A DNA stretch of 64,000 bases from Mesorhizobium onobrychidis (GTDB lineage: Bacteria; Pseudomonadota; Alphaproteobacteria; Rhizobiales; Rhizobiaceae): NCBI RefSeq assembly GCF_024707545.1, contig NZ_CP062229.1, positions 3,329,501 to 3,393,500 of the forward strand. The letters run 5' to 3'. Both the position numbers and the translations under genes were made by a program. Below the pieces are notes generated by a model. It made no database searches, was not told the DNA's origin, and worked only from the letters and a program-made list of their open reading frames with translations. Shown one piece after another: positions 1 through 10,051 of this stretch. Within the stretch, counting starts at the first letter, position 1; every line of letters starts with the position of its first letter.

Positions 1-3000
1 CGACAAGTGTCGAGATCGCTTCCGGCGAAGCGACCATTCGCGGCATCAAGGCGGCGGTCGCGCAGCCGTCGACCCTGAGCATCGCCAATGGCACAGCCAG
101 CATTGAGAAGCTGATGCTCGATGTCGGCGGCGGATCGGTGACCGTGTCCGGCACCGCCGGCCCGACGCTCGAGCTCGCGGCGGAGTTTTCCGCACTGCCG
201 GCCGCCCTTGCCAATGATTTTTCACCCGGCCTCGTCGCCGCGGGTACGCTCGGTGGAACGGCGCAAGTGACGGGACCGTCGGCAGCCCCCAACATTCGTT
301 TCAAGGCGCAGCTCAGCGGCGCCGAGACCAGCCAGACCCGCCAGGCGGGGCTCGGGCCGCTCACCTTCGATGCGGCAGGCAGTTTCTCGTCCGCCGGCGG
401 CATTGCCATCGACCACGCGACGCTCGCCGGTAACAAAATTTCCGGCAAGGCCGCCGGCACCATCAATCCGAACGGCGCCAGCGATTTTGCGCTCGACCTG
501 GCCTCGACCGGCCCGAGCCTGCCGCTGGCGCTTGGCAGCACCGAGAGCCCGATCAATCTCGAGTTGCAGGCGCTGTCGGTGGAGGTCGCGGGGCAGGGCA
601 TGCAATCGACGCTGAATATCTCCGCGACACTGCCGTCGGTCGCAACCAACCTCGCCAAGGCCGAAGGCATCGCGCTTGCGCTCCATTCCGACGCCTTCGA
701 TCTGAAGGGCCGGACAGGGCCGATTTCCGGCACGATGACGGCGGACAAGATCGGCCTGGACAATCCGACCATCGCGCCGCTGCTCGCCGGAAAGATCACT
801 GCCAAGGTCGCCGGCGATCTCGCTACCGATACCATCGTCATCGACAGCGGCTCGGTGACGAGCGAGGCACTGAACACCGGCTTCAACGGAAGGGTCTCGC
901 TGGCCGACGGCGCCATCGATCTCAACCTCAGGGTGGATGCGGCTTCCGCAGCGCTGCCGGCGGCAGTGCGCGGTGTGCTCGCCGAGCGGACGCAGCTCAG
1001 CGCGGCACTGAAGCGCGACGCCAACGGCAATGTTACCGCCAACGCGATCAGGCTGGTGTCCGGCGCGCTGACCGCCGACGGGCAGGCCAGCCTTGCCGAC
1101 AACCAACTCGCCGTCGACATCAAGGGCGCGCTGACCGACATCTCGCTTCTGTCCGGGGATGCCAAGGGCGCCATCGCTTTCGCGCTGAACGCGCAAGGCG
1201 CCGGTACAGCGCCGGACCTGTCACTGACGGTCGACAGCGACCGGCTTTCGGTGGCGGCGCGAGAAATCACCGGGCTAAAGCTCACCGCGACGGGGAAGGG
1301 CGACATCGCCAGCCCGGCGGCCGATATCTCGCTCACCGGATCCATCAATGACGAGCCACTCGATTTCAAGGCGTCGCTGGTAACGCGCCAGGGAAAGCGG
1401 TCCATAAACGGACTAAGCCTGTCGCTGGACGACAACAAAGTTTCGGGCGACCTTGCTCTCGACGATAGATTCCTGCCGCTCGGCACGGTGGCGCTGGATC
1501 TACCCGATATCAGTCCGCTCGCAGCCCTGGCGCTGGAAAAAGCTAACGGCGACGTGCGTGGCACGATCGCCTTCTCGAAGACCGGCAATGCGCCTGAGGT
1601 CACCATCAAGGCTTCGACGGCTTCGATTTCACGCGGCGATGTTTCGGCAAAGACGGTCACCATCGATGCATCGATCGCCAACTATCTCGCGGCACCGGTG
1701 ATCTCCGGAAAGATCCGTGCCGACAGCGTCACCTCCGGCGGCACCGTCATTCGCGGCATCGATGTCGATCTCAAGCGTGACGGCGACTGGACAGGCTTTT
1801 CCGGCGGCGCCAACGTCAAGGACATTCCGGCCAGGGCCGAAGGCAGGGTGAAGATCGCGGACGGCACGACAAGTGTCGAGATCGCTTCCGGCGAAGCGAC
1901 CATTCGCGGCATCAAGGCGGCAGTCGCGCAGCCGTCGACCCTGAGCATCGCCAATGGCACGGCCAGCATCGAAAAGCTGCTGCTCGATGTCGGCGGCGGA
2001 TCGGTGACCATGTCCGGCACCGCCGGCCAGACGCTCGACCTCGCGGCGGAGTTTTCCGCGCTGCCGGCAGCCCTTGCCAATGATTTTTCACCCGGCCTCG
2101 ACGCCGCGGGCACGCTCGGCGGAACAGCGCAAGTGACGGGACCGTCGGCAGCCCCCGACATTCGTTTCAATGCGCAGCTCAGCGGCGCCGAGACCAGCCA
2201 GACACGCCGGGCGGGGCTCGGCCCTCTCAACCTCGATGCGGCAGGCAGCTTCTCCTCCGCCCGCGGCGTCGCCATCGACCACGCGACGCTCGCCGGTGAC
2301 AAAATATCCGGCAAGGCCGCCGGCACCATCAATCCGAACGGCGCCAGCGATTTTGCGCTCGACCTCGCCTCGACCGGCCCGAGCCTGCCGCTGGCGCTTG
2401 GCAGCACCGAGAGCCCGATCAAGCTCGAGCTGCAGGCGCTTTCGGTAAAGGCTGCAGGGCAGGGCACGCAGCCGAAGCTCGATATCTCCGCTGTTCTGCC
2501 TTCGGCCGCCACCAATCAAGCTAAGGTCGAGGGGCTCACCCTGGCATTGCACTCGGACGCCTTCGACGTGAAAAGCCGGACAGGGCCGATTTCCGGCACG
2601 GTGACGGCGGACAAGATCGGCCTGGACAATCCGACCATCGCGCCGCTGATCGCCGGCAGGATCACGGCACAAGTCGCTGGCAGCCTCGCGACTGACACCA
2701 TCGTGATCGACAGCGGGTCGGTGACGGGCGACGCGCTGAACACCGGCTTCAACGGAAGGGTCTCGCTGGCCGACGGCGCCATCGATCTCAACCTCAGGGT
2801 GGATGCGGCTTCCGCAGCGCTGCCGGCGGCAGCGCGCGGTTTGCTCGCGGAGCGGACAGAACTCAGTGCCGCGTTGAAGCGTAACGCCAATGGCAATGTC
2901 ACCGCCAACGCGATCAGGCTGGTGTCCGGCGCGCTGACCGCCGACGGGCAGGCCAGCCTTGCCGACAACCAACTCGCCGTCGACATCAAGGGCGCGCTGA

Positions 3001-3732
3001 CCGACATCTCGCTTCTGTCCGGGGATGCCAAGGGCGCCATCGCTTTCGCGCTGAACGCGCAAGGCGCCGGCACCGCGCCCGACCTGTCGCTGACGGTCAA
3101 CAGCGACCGGCTCTCGGTGGCCGAACGCGAGATCACCGGGTTGAGGCTCACCGCCACCGGCAAGGCCGATGCCGCCAACCCGGCGGCCAATGTACAACTG
3201 ACCGGAAATGTCGCGGGCCAGCCCCTGCAAGGCCGTGTCGTGCTGGCTACGTCCGACGGCAAGCGCGCCATCAACGGGCTTTTGCTGTCACTCGGCAAGA
3301 ACCGGGTATCGGGCGACCTGGCACTTGACGAGGCGTTCGTGCCTGATGGCACCGTGGCGCTCGACCTGCCTGATATCGGACCGCTCGCAGCCCTTGCGCT
3401 GGAAAAGGCGGAAGGCGACATGCGTGGCACGATCGTTTTCTCGAAGACCGGCAATGTGCCCGAGGTCACCATCAAGGCTTCGACGGCTTCGATTTCACGC
3501 GGCGATGTTTCGGCAAAGACGGTCACCATCGATGCATCGATCGCCAACTATCTCGCGGCACCGGTGATCTCCGGAAAGATCCGTGCCGACAGCGTCACCT
3601 CCGGCGGCACCGTCATTCGCGGCATCGATGTCGATCTCAAGCGTGACGGCGACTGGACAGGCTTTTCCGGCGGCGCCAACGTCAAGGACATTCCGACCAG
3701 GGCCGCCGGCCGCGTCAGGATCGCCAACGGCA
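1..3732 (+). repeat. 1866-bp tandem duplication inside tamB
   Basis: Bases 1-1866 and 1867-3732 are two in-frame copies with an exact period of 1866 bp (622 codons). Long stretches are identical, for example about 1047-1203 against 2913-3069 and about 1599-1828 against 3465-3694. Differences cluster, notably around 1258-1440 against 3124-3306. A third, clearly diverged homologous unit begins at about 3733. The left edge of the window cuts the array, so further copies could lie upstream. Confidence 0.95.
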
Positions 3733-5516
3733 CGACGACGGTCGAGCTCACCTCCGGCCAGGCGACCATGCGCGGCATCAAAGCGGCGATCGCGCAGGCC
3801 TCGACCATCACCATCGCCAACGGCACCACCAGCCTGGATCGGCTCGCGCTCAACCTCGGCGGTGGCACGGCGACGGTTTCGGGCAAGGTCGGGGAGGCGC
3901 TCAATCTCAACGCGACGCTGGCGCGGGTGCCGATGTCGCTCGCCAACAGTTTCTCGCCGGGCCTCGATGCCGCCGGCTCGATCTCGGGCACGGTGAAGGT
4001 GACGGGCGCGCCGGCCAATCCGGCCGTCGCCTTCAAGATCGACGCCGCAGGCGTCCAGACGTCGCAGACCCGCGGCGCCGGTTTCGGCGGCATGAGTGTT
4101 TCGTCCTCCGGTACGTATTCAGGCAACAGACTGGCCTTCGACGCCAACATGAGCGATGCCGCCGGTCTCGGCCTCAAGGGCGGCGGCACGGTGGCGACAT
4201 CAGGCACGCCCACCCTTGATCTCGACTTTTCCGGCAAGGTGCCGTTCGCCTTCCTCACCCGGACACTCGCCGCGCAAGGCCTGTCGTTGAGCGGCACGGC
4301 CGACGTCGATTTGAAGGTGCGCGGCCCGGCGACGTCGCCGGTGATCACAGGCACGGTCCGCACGTCGGGTGCCCGCCTGATCGATGCACGCTCGGGACTT
4401 GCGATCAACGATATCACCGCCGATGTCGCGATCGGCGGCGGCGTCGCCAGGATCAACCGCCTGACCGGCAATTTGTCGACGCGCGGCAGCCTGTCGGCCA
4501 GCGGCACGGTCGGCATCAATCCGGCGCAAGGTTTTCCGGCCGACCTGTCGGTCAAGCTCGTCGACGGCCGCTATACCGACGGCAGGGTGGTCACCGCCAA
4601 TCTCGGCGGCGACCTCACCATCAAGGGACCGCTCGCGTCGGCGCCGGTCATTTCGGGCACGATCAACCTGGCCAAGACCGTGATCACCGTTCCCGAAAAG
4701 CTGCCGGGTTCGCTAGCGGAGCTCGACGTCAAGCATAGGAACGCACCGGCCGCCGTGCGCGCGCAGGACAAGGCGTTGCGCCCGGCGACTGCGAGCGGCA
4801 GCGGCGGTGGCGGCGGCCTCAATCTCGATGTCACGGTCAACGCGCCGAGCCAGATCTTCATCCAGGGCAGGGGTGTCGATGCCGAGCTTGGCGGATCGCT
4901 GCGGCTGACCGGCCCGGCATCGTCGCCGCAAGCCGTCGGCACCTTCACCTTGCAGCGCGGGCGGCTGACGATCCTCGCCAAGCGGCTGACCTTCACCGAA
5001 GGCACGGTCGGCTTTTCAGGGTCGCTGGTGCCTTATCTCAACCTCACAGCGACATCGACGACGAGCAGCGCCACCGTCACCATCGTGGTATCGGGCGAGG
5101 CGACCAATCCGAAATTCAACTTCTCGTCGGTGCCGGCGCTGCCGGAAGACGAGGTCCTGGCGCAACTGATTTTCGGCCGCTCGATGTCGAACCTGTCGCC
5201 GCTGCAGATCGCCCAGCTTGCCGAAGCCGCCGCGCAACTGGCCGGTGTCGGCGGTTCGACCTCGCTGCTCCAGAACCTGCGCAGCGCGATCGGCGTCGAC
5301 GATCTCGACGTCATCACCGACGAAGAGGGCGGCACCGCGGTCTCGGCCGGCAAATATCTCAACGACCGCACCTATGTGACGATCCAGAAGGGCGACAAGC
5401 CCGGTTCGGGCAAGGCGGCGATCGATCTCGATGTCGGGCGCGGCGTCAAATTGCGCGGCGAGGCCACCGATGCCGGCGAAGCCAAGGGCGGCGTTTTCTA
5501 CGAGCGCGAATACTGA
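1..5516 (+). CDS. tamB: Translocation and assembly module protein TamB (3' part; 5' end outside window)
   Basis: Inner-membrane-anchored periplasmic protein that, with the outer-membrane protein TamA, supports envelope and outer-membrane assembly or lipid transport. The reading frame is open to the left edge (first full codon at base 3), so the N-terminal anchor is missing and at least 1837 residues are present. It is built of long, low-complexity beta-rich repeats full of Gly, Ala, Ser, Thr and Asp. The last ~400 residues match the conserved TamB C-terminal (DUF490) region, including the motif PEDEVLAQLIFGRS and an aromatic C-terminus (FYEREY). Bacterial TamB proteins are usually about 1200-1500 residues. 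This one is longer because a 622-residue block is present twice in near-identical form. Confidence 0.9.
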   Translation, partial: TSVEIASGEATIRGIKAAVAQPSTLSIANGTASIEKLMLDVGGGSVTVSGTAGPTLELAAEFSALPAALANDFSPGLVAAGTLGGTAQVTGPSAAPNIRFKAQLSGAETSQTRQAGLGPLTFDAAGSFSSAGGIAIDHATLAGNKISGKAAGTINPNGASDFALDLASTGPSLPLALGSTESPINLELQALSVEVAGQGMQSTLNISATLPSVATNLAKAEGIALALHSDAFDLKGRTGPISGTMTADKIGLDNPTIAPLLAGKITAKVAGDLATDTIVIDSGSVTSEALNTGFNGRVSLADGAIDLNLRVDAASAALPAAVRGVLAERTQLSAALKRDANGNVTANAIRLVSGALTADGQASLADNQLAVDIKGALTDISLLSGDAKGAIAFALNAQGAGTAPDLSLTVDSDRLSVAAREITGLKLTATGKGDIASPAADISLTGSINDEPLDFKASLVTRQGKRSINGLSLSLDDNKVSGDLALDDRFLPLGTVALDLPDISPLAALALEKANGDVRGTIAFSKTGNAPEVTIKASTASISRGDVSAKTVTIDASIANYLAAPVISGKIRADSVTSGGTVIRGIDVDLKRDGDWTGFSGGANVKDIPARAEGRVKIADGTTSVEIASGEATIRGIKAAVAQPSTLSIANGTASIEKLLLDVGGGSVTMSGTAGQTLDLAAEFSALPAALANDFSPGLDAAGTLGGTAQVTGPSAAPDIRFNAQLSGAETSQTRRAGLGPLNLDAAGSFSSARGVAIDHATLAGDKISGKAAGTINPNGASDFALDLASTGPSLPLALGSTESPIKLELQALSVKAAGQGTQPKLDISAVLPSAATNQAKVEGLTLALHSDAFDVKSRTGPISGTVTADKIGLDNPTIAPLIAGRITAQVAGSLATDTIVIDSGSVTGDALNTGFNGRVSLADGAIDLNLRVDAASAALPAAARGLLAERTELSAALKRNANGNVTANAIRLVSGALTADGQASLADNQLAVDIKGALTDISLLSGDAKGAIAFALNAQGAGTAPDLSLTVNSDRLSVAEREITGLRLTATGKADAANPAANVQLTGNVAGQPLQGRVVLATSDGKRAINGLLLSLGKNRVSGDLALDEAFVPDGTVALDLPDIGPLAALALEKAEGDMRGTIVFSKTGNVPEVTIKASTASISRGDVSAKTVTIDASIANYLAAPVISGKIRADSVTSGGTVIRGIDVDLKRDGDWTGFSGGANVKDIPTRAAGRVRIANGTTTVELTSGQATMRGIKAAIAQASTITIANGTTSLDRLALNLGGGTATVSGKVGEALNLNATLARVPMSLANSFSPGLDAAGSISGTVKVTGAPANPAVAFKIDAAGVQTSQTRGAGFGGMSVSSSGTYSGNRLAFDANMSDAAGLGLKGGGTVATSGTPTLDLDFSGKVPFAFLTRTLAAQGLSLSGTADVDLKVRGPATSPVITGTVRTSGARLIDARSGLAINDITADVAIGGGVARINRLTGNLSTRGSLSASGTVGINPAQGFPADLSVKLVDGRYTDGRVVTANLGGDLTIKGPLASAPVISGTINLAKTVITVPEKLPGSLAELDVKHRNAPAAVRAQDKALRPATASGSGGGGGLNLDVTVNAPSQIFIQGRGVDAELGGSLRLTGPASSPQAVGTFTLQRGRLTILAKRLTFTEGTVGFSGSLVPYLNLTATSTTSSATVTIVVSGEATNPKFNFSSVPALPEDEVLAQLIFGRSMSNLSPLQIAQLAEAAAQLAGVGGSTSLLQNLRSAIGVDDLDVITDEEGGTAVSAGKYLNDRTYVTIQKGDKPGSGKAAIDLDVGRGVKLRGEATDAGEAKGGVFYEREY

Positions 5517-5915
5517 AGCCGGCCGACGCGAAAGGGTCTGGCAATCCGACAGTCGTCGCCGTTCTGGCACCCTGTCCGGGATCGGCTGGCGCTGTGCAAA
5601 GCTTGGCGCATCACGCAGAAAATCGGAATCGATTTTCGGTTAGGGATCATGCGCAAATCAGAGTGCTACAGCGTCCTTTGCGCGCCCAACGGTACGGGCG
5701 GCGCTGTATCGAATGTCTCAGTTTGATCGATGCCGGAGATTCGAACGGAATCTGCCGGGCAATAGCAATTTTGCGCCAAGACTGTCGTTATCACGCGAAC
5801 TGCTTCCCTTCCAAAGTTGCACATTCCTTGGCATGTTCCCAACCCGTGCCGTTTTTGACATCATGGCCCGGATGCGGAATGGTAAAAGGCAGAAAGCCAA
5901 CAATGGGAGTTCGTG
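5517..5915. other. Intergenic region upstream of the peptide-ABC operon
   Basis: About 400 bp separate tamB from the binding-protein gene. The stretch holds one short dispersed repeat (5617-5685). A purine-rich Shine-Dalgarno, GGGAG, lies six bases before the ATG at 5916. The promoter of the ABC operon presumably lies here, but no -35/-10 pair can be assigned with confidence and no further coding signal was seen. Confidence 0.5.
5617..5685. repeat. Short form of dispersed palindromic repeat family
   Basis: It contains the segment AATCGGAATCGATTTTCG followed about 25 bases later by a CAGCGTCCTTTGCGCG block. The same arrangement occurs at 52749-52815, where it continues into the hairpin core also found at 26162 and 61163. 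It is non-coding and intergenic. Confidence 0.7.
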
Positions 5916-7571
5916 ATGACAATCTACAAGAGTAATGGCGATCGCGTTCCGGATCACATCCATGCAATGGCCGAAGAAGCCAGGGCCGGACGTGTCGATC
6001 GCCGCGAGTTTCTCGCTTTGGCCAGCGTCTTCGGCGCGTCCACGGCGATGGCCTATGGTATGCTCGGCCTCGCCGACCCGACGCCGGCGAGAGCGCAGGA
6101 CGTACAGGGCAAGAAGGGCGGCATACTGAAGGTCGCTATGTGGATCAAGGATGCGAAGGATCCGCGCAAGGCCGACTGGTCGGAGATCGCCAATGCCGAG
6201 CGCCAGGCACTCGAGCCGTTGGTCAAGTACACAAACGAATACACGTTCCGCCCCTACCTGCTCGAGAGCTGGGACGTCAACGACGATGCCACCGAGTACA
6301 CGCTGCATGTGCGCAAGGGCGTCACCTGGAACAACGGCGATCCGTTCACCGCGGACGACGTCATCTTCAACTTCAAGCGTTGGGCCGACAAGAAGGCCGA
6401 AGGCAATTCCATGCCCGGTCGTCTCGGCTCGCTGGTCAAGGACGACAAGCTGGATGAAAGCGCAGTCACCAAGGTCGACGATTTGACGGTCAAGCTGAAG
6501 CTCAGCACGCCGGATATCGCGCTCATCCCCAACGTGTGCGACTATCCCGGTCTCGTCGTCCACAAGACCTTCGACGAAAAAGGCGGCGATTTCAAAGCCT
6601 GCCCGATCGGCACCGGTCCGTTCGAACTCGTCTCCTACGATGTCGGCCAGAAAGTCGTCTACAAGCGCCGCGAAGACAACAAGTGGTGGGACGGCGAGGT
6701 CTTTCTCGACGGCATCGAGTTCATCGACTACGGCACCGATCCGGCAGCCACGGTCAGCGCCTTCGAATCCGGAGAGGTCCATACCAATTTCGAGACGTCG
6801 GCCGATTATGTGTCGATCCTCGACGGTGTCGACCTGGTCAAGTACGAGGTGGTCACCGCAGCGACCATAGTCTGCCGGACCAACGTGGCCAACAAGCCTT
6901 ATGACGACCAGAAGGTTCGCAATGCGCTGCAGCTCGCGGTCGACAACGCTGTCGTGCTCCAGCTGGGCGGTGGCAATGCCGGCACCGTCGCCGAAAACCA
7001 CCATGTCTCCCCGATCCATCCGGAATATTACGAGCTGGCGAAGATTGCCCGCGATCCAGCCAAGGCGAAGGCGCTGATGGAGGAAGCCGGTCAGGCCGAT
7101 TTCGAGCACGAGCTGATCACGGTCGACGAAGACTGGCACAAGAATACCGGCGATGCGATCGCCGCGCAGATGCGCGACGCCGGCATCAAGGTGAAGCGCA
7201 CGGTGCTGCCGGGTTCGACGTTCTGGAACGACTGGACGAAGTATCCGCTGTCGATGACCAACTGGAACATGCGGCCGCTCGGCGTCCAGGTTCTGGCGAT
7301 CGGCTACCGCACCGGCGAAGCCTGGAACGAAACCGCCTGGTCGAATCCCGAATGGGATGCCAAGCTCAACGCCGCGCTTTCGGTCGCCGACGCCGCCAAG
7401 CGCAAGGAGATGATGAAGGACATCGAGCAGATCCTGCAGGATTCCGGCATCATCATCCAGCCCTACTGGCGCAAGCTCTACAGTCACTCGGTGCCTGCCG
7501 TTAAGAACTACGCCATGCACCCGACCTTCGAGCGCGACTACGGCAAGGTCTGGCTCGACGAGGAGGCCTGA
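5916..7571 (+). CDS. Peptide/nickel-type ABC transporter substrate-binding protein (family 5, Tat-exported)
   Basis: Periplasmic solute-binding protein of the SBP_bac_5 (DppA/OppA-like) family. The N-terminus carries a twin-arginine signal ([10 protein letters not shown], Arg pair near residues 29-30) followed by a hydrophobic stretch and an ARAQ cleavage region, which predicts folded export by Tat. The mature part shows the family pattern beginning ...[21 protein letters not shown]. The ATG at 5916 is preferred over the GTG at 5913 because GGGAG lies six bases upstream. It is first in a cluster with two permeases and a double ATPase. At 551 residues it is normal for the family. The substrate cannot be read from the sequence; peptides, opines or other polar compounds are possible. 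Confidence 0.9.
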   Translation: MTIYKSNGDRVPDHIHAMAEEARAGRVDRREFLALASVFGASTAMAYGMLGLADPTPARAQDVQGKKGGILKVAMWIKDAKDPRKADWSEIANAERQALEPLVKYTNEYTFRPYLLESWDVNDDATEYTLHVRKGVTWNNGDPFTADDVIFNFKRWADKKAEGNSMPGRLGSLVKDDKLDESAVTKVDDLTVKLKLSTPDIALIPNVCDYPGLVVHKTFDEKGGDFKACPIGTGPFELVSYDVGQKVVYKRREDNKWWDGEVFLDGIEFIDYGTDPAATVSAFESGEVHTNFETSADYVSILDGVDLVKYEVVTAATIVCRTNVANKPYDDQKVRNALQLAVDNAVVLQLGGGNAGTVAENHHVSPIHPEYYELAKIARDPAKAKALMEEAGQADFEHELITVDEDWHKNTGDAIAAQMRDAGIKVKRTVLPGSTFWNDWTKYPLSMTNWNMRPLGVQVLAIGYRTGEAWNETAWSNPEWDAKLNAALSVADAAKRKEMMKDIEQILQDSGIIIQPYWRKLYSHSVPAVKNYAMHPTFERDYGKVWLDEEA

Positions 7572-7582
7572 TCGGATCGATC

Positions 7583-7609
7583 GTGGAAGGGGCGGTTCGC
7601 CCCTTCCAC
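7583..7609 (+). terminator. Perfect hairpin between binding-protein and permease genes
   Basis: A 12-bp perfect stem (GTGGAAGGGGCG) with a 3-nt loop lies 11 bases after the binding-protein stop codon. No T-run follows, so it is more likely a partial attenuator or 3' mRNA-stabilising hairpin than a full terminator. Such a structure would favour higher expression of the binding protein than of the downstream permeases. Confidence 0.6.
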
Positions 7610-7798
7610 CCACGCCATGCATGATTCCAGACCCGAAAGTAGGCGCAGCAAGAAAAGCGCGGACACTTCGGATGGGGGCGTGCAATAAGACAGGGTTGAT
7701 CGCATTCTGAGGGTCCGTTTGACAGCCAGCTCTGCCGATAGCGGCTGATTTGGCTCCAAGCCGGCCTCAACCCCAACCAGACCGGCAGGGGGACCGCC

Positions 7799-8833
7799 AT
7801 GCTCTCTTTCATCCTTCGACGCCTCGGCACCATGGCATTGACGATGCTGTGCCTGACGATGGTCGTGTTCTTCCTGATCAATCTCGACCCCAATCTGAAA
7901 AAGCTGGCGATCAGCCAGACTGAAATGCACACCTCGGCCGAGCAGCTCGAAAGCTGGCTGGTCAATCATGGCTACCGCCAGAATTTCTTCTCCCGTTATG
8001 GCCAATGGCTGGGTATCGTGCCCAAACAGCCGGTCACAGACCCGGCAACGGGCAAACCCGCGCGACGTTTTTCCTTCTGCAACGATCCTGTCGAGCCGAC
8101 GTTCTCCGGCGTCCTGCAAGGCGACTTCGGCTGCTCGACCAAATTCAAGACGACGGTCGCGTCGAAGCTTTTCCCGGCGCTCGGCGCCACCGGCATACTG
8201 ATGTTCTGGGTGCTTGTGGTGATGGTGCCGATCTCGCTTCTGATCGGCATCCTCGCCGGCATGCGCGAGGGCTCGCGAACCGACCGGACGTTGTCCGTCG
8301 CCTCGATCGCCTCGACGGCGACGCCCGAATATGTGTCGGGCGTCATTTTCACCGTCATTTTCGCCTCATGGCTCGGCCTGCTGAACGGTTCGGCGGCTTC
8401 GGCCAGCCGGGGCATCACCTTCTACAATTTCACGCTGCCTGTCATGACGCTGGCGATCTACGGCATCGGCTATATCGCCCGCATGACCCGCGCCTCGATG
8501 GTCGAGGTGATGACGCAGCAATATATCCGCACCGCGCGGTTGAAGGGCCTCTCCTTCGGCAGCGTCGTGGTCAAGCATGCGCTGCGCAACGCGCTGATCG
8601 CGCCGTTCACTGTCATCATGCTGCAATTTCCCTGGCTGCTCACCGGCGTCGTCATCGTCGAGGTGATGTTCCGTTACCAGGGGTTCGGCTACACGCTGGT
8701 CGAGGCGGCCGGCAACAACGACATCGATCTTTTGCTCGGTTGCTCCCTGGTCTCGGTGTTCATCGTGCTGATCACGCAGCTCATTTCCGATGTCGGCTAC
8801 GCGTTTCTCAATCCGCGTATCAGAGTTCAATAG
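7799..8833 (+). CDS. ABC transporter permease (DppB/OppB-like)
   Basis: Inner-membrane permease of 344 residues with the BPD_transp_1 fold: an N-terminal membrane helix (residues ~8-28), a long periplasmic insertion, and a C-terminal group of membrane helices. The cytoplasmic EAA loop that docks with the ATPase is visible as RTARLKGLSFGSVVVKHALR. The strong ribosome site GGCAGGGGGA precedes the ATG. It lies between the binding protein and the second permease and forms the transmembrane channel with that permease. Confidence 0.9.
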   Translation: MLSFILRRLGTMALTMLCLTMVVFFLINLDPNLKKLAISQTEMHTSAEQLESWLVNHGYRQNFFSRYGQWLGIVPKQPVTDPATGKPARRFSFCNDPVEPTFSGVLQGDFGCSTKFKTTVASKLFPALGATGILMFWVLVVMVPISLLIGILAGMREGSRTDRTLSVASIASTATPEYVSGVIFTVIFASWLGLLNGSAASASRGITFYNFTLPVMTLAIYGIGYIARMTRASMVEVMTQQYIRTARLKGLSFGSVVVKHALRNALIAPFTVIMLQFPWLLTGVVIVEVMFRYQGFGYTLVEAAGNNDIDLLLGCSLVSVFIVLITQLISDVGYAFLNPRIRVQ

Positions 8834-8845
8834 GGGATCGGGCGG

Positions 8846-10003
8846 ATGCAGCTTGAATATATCGGCGCCTTCAATGTGGTGCTTGGCGTGCTTGCGCGTT
8901 TCTGGCCGGTCTGGATCGCTCTCGTCCTGGTGATGGGGGCGAGCTTCACCTACAAGAAGAGGCTTGGCCTCTACGGTCAACTCTTCGACAGCAGCGTCGG
9001 CGTCGTCGGCGTCGGCATCTGCCTGTTCTGGCTGTTCACGGCGATCTTCGCGTCAACCATCTCGCCCTTCAATCCGCTTGTCCAGATCCCGATCATGAAG
9101 GACGCGCTGCCTGGCGCGGTCGAGCCGCAATCGGGACTTGTCTACCTGTTCGGCGGTGACAAGCTTGCCCGCGACGTGTTCAGCCGTATGATCTATGGCA
9201 GCCAGATCGTGCTGATCATCGCGCCGGCGGCGACCGGTTTCGCGCTGATGGTCGGCATCACGCTTGGCCTGCCGGCCGGCTATTATGGCGGCAGGATCGA
9301 TACGGTTCTGTCCTTCCTCGCCAATCTGGTGCTCGCCTTCCCGGTGATCCTCCTGTTCTACCTCTTGGTGACGCCAGGCATCATGGAGACGCCGATTCCC
9401 TATGCGATGGCCGGCCTGTTCTTCCTGTTCCCGATTATCTTCTTCAGCGTGCTGTTCTGGACGCGCTACAAGAAGCGGCCTGACCGGCTCTACATCCTCC
9501 TGGGGCTGACCCTTGTCATTGGCGGCTGGGTCTACGCCGGCCTGGTCTTCGATGCCGACCCGTTCAGGATCATCCATATCGATCCCAACCAGCTCAACAT
9601 CTTCGTGGCGGTGGTGTTCGCCTCCAGCCCCGGCGTGTTTCGCATCGTGCGCGGTCTGGTCATGGACATCAAAACGCGCGACTATGTGGCGGCGGCGCAG
9701 ACGCGCGGTGAATCGCCCTGGTACATCATGCTGTGGGAGGTCCTTCCCAACGCTCGCGGGCCGCTGATCGTCGATGCCTGCCTGCGTATCGGCTACACCA
9801 CGATCCTGCTCGGCACGCTCGGCTATTTCGGCCTGGGGCTGGCGCCCGAGAGCCCGGACTGGGGCACGGCGATCAAGGATGCCAGCCGGCTGCTGCGCTC
9901 CTTCATCCATCCGGCCCTGCCGCCGACGATCGCGCTGATGTCGTTCGTGCTGGGCCTTAATCTGTTGGCCGACTCGCTGCGCGAACAATCGATGAAAGAT
10001 TGA
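8846..10003 (+). CDS. ABC transporter permease (DppC/OppC-like)
   Basis: Second membrane subunit of the importer, 385 residues, starting 12 bases after the first permease stops. Several hydrophobic helices are followed by the EAA loop YVAAAQTRGESPWYIMLWEV. The C-terminal ending LGLNLLADSLREQSMKD is typical of DppC proteins. Compared with E. coli DppC it carries an extra membrane-rich insertion between the first helices and the EAA loop (residues ~165-240), a layout seen in several family-5 permeases. Confidence 0.9.
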   Translation: MQLEYIGAFNVVLGVLARFWPVWIALVLVMGASFTYKKRLGLYGQLFDSSVGVVGVGICLFWLFTAIFASTISPFNPLVQIPIMKDALPGAVEPQSGLVYLFGGDKLARDVFSRMIYGSQIVLIIAPAATGFALMVGITLGLPAGYYGGRIDTVLSFLANLVLAFPVILLFYLLVTPGIMETPIPYAMAGLFFLFPIIFFSVLFWTRYKKRPDRLYILLGLTLVIGGWVYAGLVFDADPFRIIHIDPNQLNIFVAVVFASSPGVFRIVRGLVMDIKTRDYVAAAQTRGESPWYIMLWEVLPNARGPLIVDACLRIGYTTILLGTLGYFGLGLAPESPDWGTAIKDASRLLRSFIHPALPPTIALMSFVLGLNLLADSLREQSMKD

Positions 10004-10051
10004 TGGACGGGTCTTCGACCCTACTTAGCAGAACAAGGATTGGAGCGACCC

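Noticed and set aside
222..3230. Long reverse-strand open frames inside tamB (for example 222-1196 and 2088-3230)
   Set aside because: They mirror the forward TamB repeat, are rich in Arg and Gly without any family pattern, and exist because high-GC codon bias leaves few stops on the other strand.
5718..7685. 655-codon reverse-strand frame over the binding-protein gene
   Set aside because: It lies fully antisense to a clear SBP_bac_5 gene, has no recognisable domain and no ribosome site.
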